NCBI GenBank assembly: GCA_030737835.1
Contig: CM060848.1
Span: forward strand, 11,722,878 to 11,786,877
Reading direction: 5' to 3'
Length of the DNA stretch: 64,000 nucleotides
Origin: Acorus gramineus
Taxonomy: Eukaryota > Streptophyta > Magnoliopsida > Acorales > Acoraceae
Shown here: one piece after another, positions 10,239-21,580 of the stretch
How positions within the stretch are numbered: position 1 is the first letter of the stretch
Layout of the letters: every line of letters begins with the position of its first letter
The notes under the pieces: model-generated
What the model was told of the DNA's origin: nothing
What the model saw: only the letters and a program-made list of their open reading frames with translations
The model's database searches: none
Program-made: the position numbers and the translations under genes

Positions 10239-13200
10239 TGTTAAATGTATATATATGTTAGGGTTAAGGGTAGATTAGTCTTTTCCTTGTTTTCCTTTTT
10301 GTACTATAAATATTAGATACAAACCCTAATAATATGATTGATTCATTCTTTTCATATTCTAACATGGTATCAGAGCTTGAATCTAATTTTTTTCTTTGAT
10401 CGTCGACGTCCCGTCACCTCCGCGCCGCTTTGCCGCTGCCCCACGCAGATCTGCCGCATCTGCACCGCTGTGCAGCCGTCGCGCCGTTGCTGCTCCGCCG
10501 TCGTGCCGCCGCTGCGCCGCCCCGCGCCGCCCTCTCGCGCTGCCTCGCGCAGCCCTGCGGCTGCTGTGCCACCCTGCTGCGCCGCCCTGCGCCACCGCCT
10601 CGCGCTGCTGCGCCACCCTGCCCTACCCACGTCGTGCCCGCACACCATCTGTGCCCCATCCGCGCACCGTCCGCGTCTGCCTGCGCGTCGTCTCGGTGTT
10701 GCGTGATCAGCGCAGATCCGCGCCGATCAGCCCGGATTTCCTGGGATCCTGTCCCGGATTCGGTCACGGACAGCATCCCGGATCTCCCAGGAATTCGTCC
10801 CGAGATCCAGTGCTTCGCGCCCGGCCCAGCTGCCCGACCCGGCTCCAGTGCCCGACCCGACCCAGCCCGACCCGACCCGGCTCCAGCGCCCGACCCGACC
10901 CGGCACCAGCTGCCCGACCGGATCCGCGACCCGACCCGGATCCGCGACCCGTTTACCGCCCCGTCATCGCCTTTTTCGGTATTTTCTTTATCCGGCCGCT
11001 ACGGGTTCATTCAGACTCCAAATATAGTCATATTGGTACTCATTTTGCTCCATTTTTTGTTCTGCACGCATCTGTGACTATATTTTCATCATCCGAGGCA
11101 TATATTTTTTCTGTTATTCTCTTTTTGCCTATTATGGCTACGGATAACACTCAGATCATCGATGTTAAGTTTGATGGTAACAATTATGATGTCTGGTCTA
11201 TTAGTCTTGAACTTCAGCTTGATTATCGTCGCCTATTGGGTCATGTTACTGGCACTAATCTAGCTCCTGTACTTGAACCATCTCCACCGGGTTCTGATGA
11301 GACCACCATCAAGGCCAGAGCTGAGGCGTATACTAAGGCTTTGTTGACATGGAAGGAGGCCGATTCTCGGGTGAAAGCTTATATTGCTTCTTCGGTTATT
11401 CCAAATATCCGTAAACATTTGAAGCCGTTCATTACAGCCAAGGAATATTGGGACTTTCTGAAGAATTTCTATACGCAGACCGATGGTGCTCAGGAATTCT
11501 ATCTACATCAGGCCATTTCTACTTCTTATCAAGGGGAGCTTTCTATTCGTGATTTTTATTCTCTTTTGTCTGATTACTGGGATCAACTCGCACCTATGGA
11601 TCCTCAGATGGAGGGTATTTTTCTGACACGCTATCGTGAGTACCGTAATCGTCAACGATTGTACCAATTCTTGATGCGTCTTCGTCCTGAGTTCGAGGCT
11701 ATTCGTGCACAGATTCTTCATCGTTCTCCCAAACCGTCTCTTGATACGGTTCTTTTTGAGTTAGTTGCTGAGGAGACGCGTCTTCGCACTGTTGTCACTC
11801 CGCCTATCGTTGATCACAGTTCTGTCAATGTTGCACATCGTCAAGACAATCGCTACACTCGGGTCACTTGCTATTATTGCCATAAATTTGGACACGTGCA
11901 ATCTGAATGTCGTAAGCGTGCTCGTGATGGTGCTCCTCTTGTTTATGTACCTCGCACTTCAGCTCCTGGAGCACTTCCTCCAGCACCTCGTCCACTAGAT
12001 CCTGCAGCATCACGTGCACTAGCGCCTCGGGCGCAAGCACCTCGGGCACCTTCTACAGTTCCTCCACGTCGCTCTCAGCCTCGACCTGCAGCTGCTGTTG
12101 CATCTGATTTTCCTACTGATCCACCGGCATATTCTTCCTCTCAGATCACTGAGAGTCTTGCGCAGCTCCACCTTCAACAACAACAGCTTCAAGATATGCT
12201 TCGCTCAGTGACTGGTAGTGATTCATCTGCTCCCTTTTCTGCTTCTACTGCGGCAACAGGTAACCTTACCTCCTCATGGATTCTTGACTCTGGGGCTTCC
12301 CATCATATGACTTCTCAGGCATCCTTTATTAGTTGTCCTACTCGCGTGTTTCCCACTCCTGTTATTCGTACGGCAGATGGGACTCCTCTGTCTGTGTCGA
12401 GTTCTGGTTCTCTTGCTGATCCTTCTCATCGATTTCAACTTCCTGATGTTTTTCATGTTCCTGGTCTATCACTAAATTTGCTTTCTGTTGGTCAAATTGC
12501 GGATCATGATTGTCTCATTACTTTTGATTCTTCTACTTGTTCTGTACAGGATCGTCGTACGGGGAAGCAGATTGGGACAGGCTCTAGACGCGGTGGGCTC
12601 TACTACATGGATCATCTTCATATTCCTTCGTCTTCTGCAGCTTCTGCTCGCTTGATTTCTTCTTCTCCTTCCTCCTTTGATGTATGGCACCGCCGTCTTG
12701 GCCATCTCTCTCCTCCAAGACTTCGTTATCTAATAAGTACCGGTGTTTTAGGTTCCTTTTCAAAAACTGAGCTTCAACCATGTGTGGGCTGCAAGTTGGC
12801 AAAACACTTGGCTCTTCCATTTCCTACTAGTAAACACATTTCTGCTTCTCCTTTTGATCTAGTTCACTCTGATGTTTGGGGTCCCTCCCCTATTCCTTCT
12901 AAAGGGGGTAACCGTTATTATGTTATTTTTATTGATGATTTTTCTCGCTTTACCTGGATATATTTGATGCATAGTCGTTCTGAGTTGTTACCCATCTATA
13001 AATCTTTTGCTACAATGGTTGAAACTCAGTTTTCCAAACGCATCAAGGTGTTTCGCTCTGATTGTGGGGGAGAATATTGTTCTCGTGATTTTTTATCCTC
13101 CCAAGGCACTCTACCACAGCTTTCCACTCCTTATGCTCATCAGCAGAACGGGGTTGCTGAGCGCAAACACCGTCATATCCTCGAAACGACCCGGTCCTTA

Positions 13201-15579
13201 CTCCTCTCTGCTTCTGTTCCTGTTCAGTTTTGGGGTGAGGCTGTTCTTACAAGTGTGTATCTCATCAATCGCACTCCTTCGTCTATCACTGCTGGCATCT
13301 CCCCCTTTCAGCGTCTTTATCATAGTCCTCCTGATTATTCTCGTCTTCGTGTTTTTGGATGCACGTGTTTTGTCCTACTTCCTCCTCTTGAGCGTACCAA
13401 GTTGTCTCCTCGTTCCACTATGTGTGTCTTTCTTGGGTATAGTAATGAGATCAAAGGATATCGATGCTATGATCCTGTTGCTCGTCGTCTTCGGACATCT
13501 TGTCATGTCACATTCTTTGAGAGTCATCCATACTACGCTCTTCGCTTGCCTCCTGTTCCTCTTCCCCCATCCACGGTTGAGGAAGTCACATTTTTGGACT
13601 TTTCTATTCCTGATTTCTCATCTTCATCTTTTGCTCCTCAGTCATCTATTCCGTCTGTACCTGACCACTCTTCCTCGTCAGTCCCATCTTCACCCTTGCC
13701 GTCTTCGTCAACTTCTTTGGATGATTCACGTGGGACGGTTCTGTCTACTCCTACACCTATTCCTGATGCTGCTTCGCCAGAAGACGATTCTGCTTCCGCA
13801 CCAGTTGCTCCTCGTCGCAATCCGCCTCGCGCTCGTCGACCTCCTCAACGACTCAGCTTGGTTGCCTCTGATTCTTTTTCTCCTAGTTTTCAGTGTTTTC
13901 TTTCAGCTGTTTCCACTCATTGGGAGCCCCAATCATATCGTGAGGCTGTCGGCATTCCAGAATGGGAAGGTGCTATGGCAGAGGAGCTTAGTGCATTACA
14001 ACGCACTCATACGTGGAAAATTGTACCACTTCCTCCAGGGAAGACTCCTATCAGCTGTAAGTGGGTTTATAAGATCAAGACCAACTCTGATGGTTCGATT
14101 GAGCGTCACAAGGCTCGGTTGGTTGCCCGTGGTTTCACTCAGCAGCATGGTATTGATTATGATGAGACATTTGCTCCTGTAGCAAAGATGACAACTGTTC
14201 GTACTTTGATTTCTGTTGCTTCTGTTCGTCAATGGCCCATTTATCAGCTTGATGTCAAGAACGCTTTTCTTCATGGTGATTTATCAGAGGAGGTTTACAT
14301 GACTCCTCCTCCGGGTCTTCCTCATTCATCTGGTCATGTATGCCATCTTCACCGCGCTCTCTATGGTCTCAAGCAGGCTCCTCGTGCTTGGTTCGCTCGA
14401 TTCACTGATGCTATCTGTGCTGCTGGGTTTGTTCCCAATTCCTCTGATCCAGCTTTATTTGTTCACACCTCTGGTCCTCATCGTACTATCCTGCTGCTTT
14501 ATGTTGATGACATGATCATCACCGGCGATGATTCGTCTCATATACAGTCGGTCAAGCAACATCTTCAGCGTCAATTTGAGATGAAAGATCTTGGCAAACT
14601 TCGCTATTTTCTAGGCTTGGAAGTTGCTTCTGCTCCGCGTGGTTATCTTCTCTCCCAACGCAAGTATACTGCTGACTTGATCGACCGTGCCTGTCTAACT
14701 GATGATCGCATTTCTCCCACTCTTCATGCTAAGCTCCGACCTGACGATGGAGAACCACTTTCTGATGTTACTCGTTATAGACAGCTTGTTGGAAGCCTCG
14801 TCTATCTCACTGTCACTCGTCCTGACATTGCCTATGCTGTGCATATTGTCAGTCAGTTTGTCGCTGCCCCTCGTACTGTTCATTATGCGGCAGTTCTTCG
14901 GATTATACGCTATCTACGTGGCACTATATCTCGTGCTCTGTTGTTACCGTCTTCTTCTACTCTTGAACTTCGCGCTTATACTGATGCTGATTGGGCAGGA
15001 GATGTCACAGATCGAAAATCCACAACTGGTATATGTGTGTTTCTTGGGGACTCTCTTATATCTTGGAAGGCCAAGAAATAAGACATTGTTTCTCGTTCGA
15101 GTGCTGAGGCCGAATATCGTGCTATGGCATCTGCTACTGCTGAGGTTGTTTGGCTTCGACGCCTCCTCTCTGACATGGGCGTCATTCTATCTGCGTCTAC
15201 TCCCCTATATTGTGACAACAAGAGCGCCATTCAGATTGCTAGCAATCCAGTATTTCATGAACGTACGAAGCACATCGAGATCGATTGTCACTTCGTCCGT
15301 CATCATTTTATTGCGGACACTATATCACTCCCATATATTTCCTCTTCTCTTCAGTTATCAGACTTTTTCACAAAGTCTCATACACTTCAGCGGCATGGTT
15401 TCTTGTTGAGCAAACTCTCGGTGTATGATCCACCATGAGTTTGAGGGGGGGTGTTAAATGTATATATATATGTTAGGGTTAAGGGTAGATTAGTCTTTTC
15501 CTTGTTTCCCTTTTTGTACTATAAATATTAGATACAAACCCTAATAATATGATTGATTCATTCTTTTCATATTCTAACA
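10239..15579 (+). mobile_element. Ty1/copia LTR retrotransposon, nearly whole, young
   Basis: Short LTRs at 10239-10364 (126 bp) and 15452-15579 (128 bp) run TGTTAAATG to TTCTAACA and differ by one substitution and one TA step. A perfect 5-bp duplication AATAG flanks the element (10234-10238, 15580-15584). The primer site TGGTATCAGAGC (10365-10376, initiator-Met tRNA type) directly follows the left LTR, and a purine tract ending in seven G's precedes the right one. The parts are in copia order: gag (MATDNTQIIDVKFDGNNY, from about 11134) with zinc knuckle CYYCHKFGHVQSEC, protease WILDSGAS, integrase HRRLGH...HSDVWGPSP, reverse transcriptase YVDDMIITG, and RNase H. The polyprotein is open over most of its length; the copy looks almost whole, with about one break. 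The LTR similarity implies a recent insertion. The small LTRs suggest an Ale/Retrofit-type lineage, but that is tentative. Confidence 0.95.
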
Positions 15580-15584
15580 AATAG

Positions 15585-16947
15585 GACGTCAAAATCTGAT
15601 AAACTTATTTTAATTTTATCTTAAAATAGAGCTTCTTTGACGAATACTGATGATTTTATAGTTTCAAATAGGTGGTTTTGACAATATAGAGTTAGTTGAG
15701 AGGTATATATGAAAAAAAATCTCATTTTTCTGTTGTAACATATCTCTTTTATTTGTAGTTTCGTAATAAATTTTATAAATGATTTATTTTATAATTATTA
15801 AAAAAAATTATTACATTATTAATACATGTAACACAATATATTATATCGCATTTAAATGTAGTAAAAAGAAATTGAGGGTGTTGGTTTAATTAGGATAGCA
15901 TTTTTTAAATATTTTTTATTTACATGCACATTGTGCGTGGATAAAGATTAATATTATTATTACACAAAAGTCAAATGATAAAAATCAAAATGATTTGAAA
16001 GGCCTCTAACCATACTCACAAAATAAAATACTAAAATTTGAGAAATCTAATTTGCATCTTTGGACAAAATAAAAAAAAGAGTAAAAATTATTTAGATGAT
16101 CCTAATAAATCTATAAAAATTCTAATATGCATCTCTCTCTCTCTCATCCACTCTCCATATCTTCCAATTTCTCTTTTAAGAGAATATGACACTTTGGAAA
16201 GTGGTGTTCAACAACTTGGATACCTTTTGGCCTTTCAAATGAATGAACAACCAAAATTCATTTGACAACATGTAAAGCTAAGCTTAAGGCATCAACCAAC
16301 CAACAACCCATCACAATTATTGTTCTCTATTATATAAATTCTTTTTTTAATTCATTTTAAAAAAAAACCTCCATTAATCACCACTTGCTTCATGTCCTCA
16401 AATTTTTAAGACGCACTTCGGCTTTATATTAATGAAGATAATGTGTTCCCAATTTTTTAATCTCATATTCCATTGTGCACTCATCCCTATTGGCCTTATT
16501 TTATGTGTGTGTGTATATATAATATAAAATTTCCACTTGGCATTGATATCTAGCAAGGTTAGGAAATGTAGCTAAATTTGGGTCCCTCCTTTGAGTGAGA
16601 GATCAAAAAAAAAAAAAAAACTTTCATGGAAAGGCTGCTAGGGTTTCTTCCCTTGTGCCCTGACCTGACAATAGAGGGGTTTGGTATCCAAATCCAAATG
16701 TAAAGTTGCATCAGAGATTCATTCATAGATTGATGTTGGGGACTCTGGTCATGGAATCAATATTTTAGATTTTAAATGTGTTCATAAGAAAATGTTATCA
16801 ACCCAACACAAGTGTAGTACTATGTTGTACATGCACTTGTACAAGATTAATTATAACGCAATCATTTCTTTCTCGTTTTTTTTTTCGTTTGGTTTTTTTT
16901 TTTTTTTTTTGATAAGAAGCAACCAATTCAGGGTCGAGTGTTATATT
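15585..16947. other. AT-rich intergenic DNA with simple repeats
   Basis: I see no supported gene. There is a short (CT)n run near 16133-16145, a (TG)n run near 16505-16515, an A tract at 16604-16620 and T tracts at 16876-16910. A 75-residue plus-strand frame at 16038-16265 matches nothing that I recognise. Confidence 0.5.
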
Positions 16948-16952
16948 CTAAG

Positions 16953-17180
16953 GTAACGCTCAGTAACGCGATTATAAAATTAATTTTTTGTAATTGCTGG
17001 GTTTAAAACTGATTCTGTAGGAAGCTGCCTCCCCTAGTTTTATCAAATCGCAGCTTTTAAACACTATTTATCTGAAATCTGTTTGTAAGAAATTGTGATT
17101 GCAAAACTGTTTGATTGTACAATTGTAGAACCAGCTTCTTGCAATAGCAAAAGTTGTGCAACCGTGCAACCAAACGCTAC
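16953..17180. mobile_element. Possible short MITE
   Basis: The segment is flanked by CTAAG on both sides (16948-16952, 17181-17185). Its ends are weakly inverted: GTAACGCT at left, and GTAGCGTTTGGTTGC when the right end is reverse-complemented. The right end has the GCGTTTGGTTGC signature common in plant MITEs. The inverted match is only partial, so this stays tentative. Confidence 0.3.
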
Positions 17181-17799
17181 CTAAGATTGTCATTTGTAGT
17201 AATCTAAAAAATATTGGGACTCAATGTATAAGAAGTGATGAACTATATTTATCTCTCATAAAGGACGCAATATACATAACGATTTGTTTTTGTGCGTAAT
17301 TATATATACAAAATTGATGATGATTCCATTGAGGGTGGTTTTCTTTTTTGTTATTGAAGTGACATGTTTATTGAATAATATGGAATCCTATGTGTTTCTA
17401 ACACAAAGATTCTGCCCTATGTGTAAATGATAGTGATTATGCTTTGTGATATGCAATCATTAGACCGTTACAATTTTCATGACAACATAGAGTGTATTTA
17501 AAAATACAGTTTGAAAAATAATTTTTAGCTTTATACATAGTTTTTAAAAATGTAACAATGAGGGTTGCTTTTTAATTAATTAAGGAATTATGTTTGTTGC
17601 TTATAACAAAAGTCGCTTGTATTGGAATAAACAAAATTTTTTAAGCAAATTTTTATTGTTATAATCATGACCCATGAGGGTAGCTTTTTAAACGAATAAG
17701 CGTGTTTGATGACTTGATTGTAGCTTTTTACTTTTAAAGAAGCTAAAAACTATATAAAAAAAATGAGTTGTCAAACAGGGCCATAGTGTAGAATGCGCG

Positions 17800-17975
17800 T
17801 TTACTTCACTCAACTGGCTTAAATAAACTCGATTCCTATAAAACACATTTTCTACTTTTTTTTTAAAACAACATTTAAGTTGTAAGTAGTTTTTTTAATT
17901 AAGTCTCTTTTTTAATGGAGTTTGATAACACGTTTGTTTTTTCTAATCATGTTTAAATGCGCTATCCAACGGAAG
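17800..17975 (+). mobile_element. MITE-derived repeat of the TTGATTCCTA family
   Basis: GCTTAAATAAACTCGATTCC, then ATAAAACACATTTTCTAC, then TTTTTAATTAAGTCT and GTTTGATAACACGTTTG match the order of blocks in the MITE at 59396-59629. The ends are not clear here, and the flanking sequence (17640-17800) carries further diverged TAGCTTTTTA blocks. Confidence 0.45.
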
Positions 17976-18014
17976 CTTAATGTGGTGTGATTTATCGACG
18001 GATAAGATTCCCTC

Positions 18015-18474
18015 TGACGCTAAAAATGAATCAATAATCTTTGTTTTATGAACAAAAGAAACAAATGTCATTGATGAGCACCAAAACCGTACCCTCAACA
18101 AGGCTAATCCAATATAATCTTTGTTCGACGACTTTCATAATTTCGTCGTACATGTTTTGTCCGTCGCAATCTTTTTGGCGGGTAAGTCAACCGACTTAAC
18201 GACCGGGGACGTGACGGAACCTGCTGTGGGGCCACGCGTCCACACCTGATGACGCAACAGCCTACGTCACAGCCCATGCAGAGAGGGAAGGAAGTGAGTG
18301 GCGTCTTCTTTTGCGCGGGCCACGTCACCCCCACCACCCTTATTGTCCACGCCCGCAGAACGCCTAGCAAGGATCGGGATTTGGCGGAATCTGACGCGGA
18401 GGGCGACGTGGAGGATAACGAAAACTACGACATCCGAAGATATTCTATCATTATATTCTCAGTCGTGGACGTCA
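18015..18474. promoter_or_regulatory. GC-richer block with seven TGACG (as-1-type) motifs
   Basis: TGACG or its complement CGTCA occurs at 18015, 18212, 18250, 18265, 18323, 18392 and 18470; six of these lie within 263 bp. Several sit in fuller contexts (ACGTGACGG, TACGTCAC, CACGTCAC, GGACGTCA). TGACG is the core recognised by TGA bZIP factors, and the block lies about 3.1-3.6 kb upstream of the start codon of a TGA gene and roughly 0.9 kb upstream of its presumed first leader exon. The block is clearly less AT-rich than its surroundings. Reading frames in it (18104-18370 minus; 18249-18639 plus) look non-coding. A regulatory role is inferred, not shown. Confidence 0.45.
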
Positions 18475-18479
18475 AAATC

Positions 18480-19290
18480 GAAACCCCGTCAACAGGGAAC
18501 AACATCACCTCTTATCGTGTCTCGCGGCGCATTTGTTGTTCTTGGGTGGATAATGGTTTTGCTTCACATTTGCTCCTTCACAAGTCTCATATTTTTATCT
18601 ATACCATTTATCCTCGTATCTAATGAATCTTTTGATTAGAAGTTTTTCGTATCGGTGCAATCCATCAACTATGACAAATGAGGAGCAGTAAAATTTATAA
18701 TTGAATAAGTAGATTCAAATTTTAAAATTCAGGTTACAAATATTCACTTTGCAAGTATATTTTCAAAACGATTTTCCAGGAAGCCACTTCTATTCCATTT
18801 ATTAAAATTTTGTTTTAATTTATCCAAATATGTAACCATTAGATGCGTTTGAAAATGAGTTTGGTTTAAATATAATTCTTATAAAAATAAAATCTTTAAA
18901 GATTATTCAAACTTGTATTTGCATATTCAGTTTTTGAAAATGATTTAAATATACATATGCATGAGATAAAGCATATAAGTGTTAGCATGTAAGACATGCA
19001 TGTTATATATATCATCTATAATTCAAAGCAAATAAATTATTTAACATATGTATGATGAATAAAACTAGATATCATCATTAGAACATATTATTAAATAATT
19101 CTATAAACATGTTCCGATACCAATTGTTAAACTAATTAAATTCAGGTTCCATAACGAGGCAAAGGACAAAGGTTTAACCAGTGGTGATTCTATAAGGGCA
19201 TATCCACAAATAAAATTATTTTGGAGGTAACACAGGTAAAAGAAACCCTCGGCGCACAGACCCTTCGGTTAACCTGCTGCGCGAGACAGT
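18480..19290. other. AT-rich upstream DNA
   Basis: I see no gene or clear element here. The stretch separates the TGACG cluster from the presumed first leader exon of the TGA gene. Confidence 0.4.
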
Positions 19291-19590
19291 GGAGTGATTG
19301 AGACGGCGTTAACGGTTGACAACAGGGGGAGGTGTTGCGAATAAACAAATTTTTAATAGAGAGCGGAAGAGGCTTCGGTTTTCTCCCTCTCTGTTTTAAA
19401 AAGGCCGTACACGCCTCTTGCGAATGGGGGTTTCTAGGGTTTTGGACGAGCTGGGATTCGGAGTTGGAGCGGATTCCGCGTCGATTAGTCTCCTCGAGAT
19501 TCCCGCCGAACACGTGCGAGGAGGAGTCGGAGGGGAAGGGATGAGCCGGTGATGGAGAAGGGGTCCTTCCGATCGCTTCTTCGAGGTTTG
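19291..19590 (+). promoter_or_regulatory. Presumed first (non-coding) exon and core promoter of the TGA gene
   Basis: This GC-richer patch contains GGGTTTCTAGGGTTTTGG-type leader sequence and ends in a plausible splice donor (TTCGAG|GTTTGAAAT, near 19587). No other gene is nearby on this strand. The first coding exon of the TGA gene starts only at 21571 after an acceptor, so an upstream leader exon is required. Its exact limits are not determined by the sequence. The minus-strand frame 19190-19513 is an antisense shadow. Confidence 0.4.
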
Positions 19591-20877
19591 AAATCTGTAG
19601 AATTAAAGTTCTAGAGTCTTTGTTATGTTTTTAGTATGGATTCTTGATTTCTCGTTCAAAAATAGGAGCTTGGATTGAGTTTTATAAAGGGTGATGAGTT
19701 TTTATGTAGTGAAGTGAGGCTTTTGGTTTGGGGAGTTCATCAAGGAAAGAAATTTTGCATCTGATATGATTTTTTTTTTAATACTTTTTTGGTTGTTAAT
19801 TGAGATGTCAGTTTTTGACTTTTTTTTTTTTTTTGATGGATGTCATATATCCTAGTTTAAACATAAGTAAGCTCTTGCTCTGTTCCTTTCTGATTTTATT
19901 TTCTCAGATTTGGATCTTATGTATTTGTCCAAATCAAATATTTCAATCTTATTTTGGTGATTTGGAACCTATCATTAGTTGAGAGAACTCTCGATGCACA
20001 TAATCACTCGCAAACCTTGTGCGCCAGTTAAACTCCGGAGGATTCATACTTGAGACTAGGGGAGCAAACCCATGGCTCTAGCCAAAGTGTCAATCCCTTG
20101 TGAGCTCAATATTTTCGTTTTCTTTTTTGCATTTGATAGTTGTTTTTACCCTATTGAATGATCCAATAGACTACATTTTAGATTTTTTTTCCCCTTCCCT
20201 TCATTCACTCCTTTCTCTCGTTTTGAGGAAAGTGTAATTAGTAGAAAACGGATAGTACAAGATAAGGAGAAGGATTTGGATGCATAATTAATCGTTGTCA
20301 ATTAACAAAGAACAATAAAACAAAGCCTTGACCAAATTGAACGCCTCCATTGTGGACAAATACTATGTTGAACCACACATTCAGAGTACATTCTTTTCCG
20401 TTACGAACATAAGAGGCTGCCCAATAAAACACACAAAGACCATTTGGCTTCTTTTCAACTTTGCTTCAGGATTCATCCTGTCTACAAGGTTATGGAACGT
20501 GTAGTGATTATGATTAGTTTCGCTTGTCTTTTTTTTTTCTCTTTATGTGAAAGGGAAGGGCAACATGCTTTTATTGTTGCATGGTGTTTGTGTCTATGCA
20601 TTTGGTTCTATTAAATTTAAATAACAAGCCATCAAATGCAATATATATTTAAAAACGTTTTATAATGACTACAATGTGTGCTGCTGTCCTTATCTAAAAC
20701 ATTAAATTGTTTTGCAGTATTAACTACATTATTGATGTTGAACATGTGGCCTTTTCAGTGGAATTTATGTTGATTTTTTTGTATGACGATTATAATGTCA
20801 AAATGAGGTTGGAAAACCCATCAATTTGGTTTCACCCCATATTATAGAATTCTTACATAATTAAGGTTGTATACGCT

Positions 20878-21291
20878 TTGTATGTTTTTTCATATGGCAG
20901 TGTTTGTACCATCATGATTAGGAGTAGATTAAATCCAGATATCCCCACCGCCAACCTTTTGAAGAGGTTGAAGGAGAGTTTTAGTAGGATAAGATGTTGT
21001 TCACTTTTTTGCACAGCTTGGCACTTCTTTGATCATTTAGTAGGTTTTTTTGATGTTTGGATAGCTGAAGAAGCAAATATTAGATACTTTATGGCAGTCT
21101 TTATATTGTCTTCTGTCTTCTGGAAGCTGGTAGAGGTCAAGGAAAACTCATCATGGATGAAGAGATCCATTGTATTGTCAACGTGTGCTTGTTTCATAGG
21201 AAAACTGGGAAGTGCTCATAAGTGGGCTTATTGGGTCAGGAATCAGGATCATGCGCTGCCATTAATCATAAGAGATGAAATTGCTTTATGA
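20878..21291 (+). other. Unassigned 137-codon reading frame in the TGA 5' intron
   Basis: An open frame starts at an in-frame TTG/ATG region and encodes a Cys- and Trp-containing protein (for example LNPDIPTANLLKRLKESFSR) that I do not recognise. It lies within the presumed long leader intron of the TGA gene, on the same strand. It could be a chance opening or the remnant of a domesticated insertion. Nothing in the surrounding sequence supports independent expression. Confidence 0.2.
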
Positions 21292-21580
21292 ACAAGTTCA
21301 GATTTTGGACGCACATTTGGGTTAGTGAAAGAACTTTAGACAATTTTTGAACAGAAGGGGCCATATACATTTTACTTGACCAAGTGATCCCATTATCTGA
21401 TCATGATACAAGAATTGATTGTACATTCAGATACTTAAGATAATTGATTGCACCTTTATCTTTCTCTTTATCAACAAATTTCATTCAGATAATCAAGGTT
21501 CGTTTTCATTCTTACTCCAGTTGACAGGTACAATAAAGCAGATAAATAATTCTGTTGGTTCTGTTTGCAGTCCAAATATT

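Noticed and set aside
10370-10776. Several long frames on both strands in the GC-rich copia leader
   Set aside because: GC-rich DNA has few stop codons; these Ala/Arg/Pro-rich proteins are composition artefacts.
13007-14182. A 391-codon plus-strand reading frame
   Set aside because: It lies in another frame of the copia polyprotein, is highly Leu/Ser-rich, and is explained as a shadow of the integrase to reverse-transcriptase coding region.
18104-18639. Overlapping frames in the GC-richer block upstream of the TGA gene
   Set aside because: None resembles a known protein and no splice structure fits; the block is better explained as regulatory DNA.
20000-20105. A GC-balanced block containing CCCATGGCTCTAGCC as a coding exon or SINE
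   Set aside because: No splice-supported frame joins it to the TGA gene, and I could not find tRNA-type promoter boxes or an A tail with confidence.
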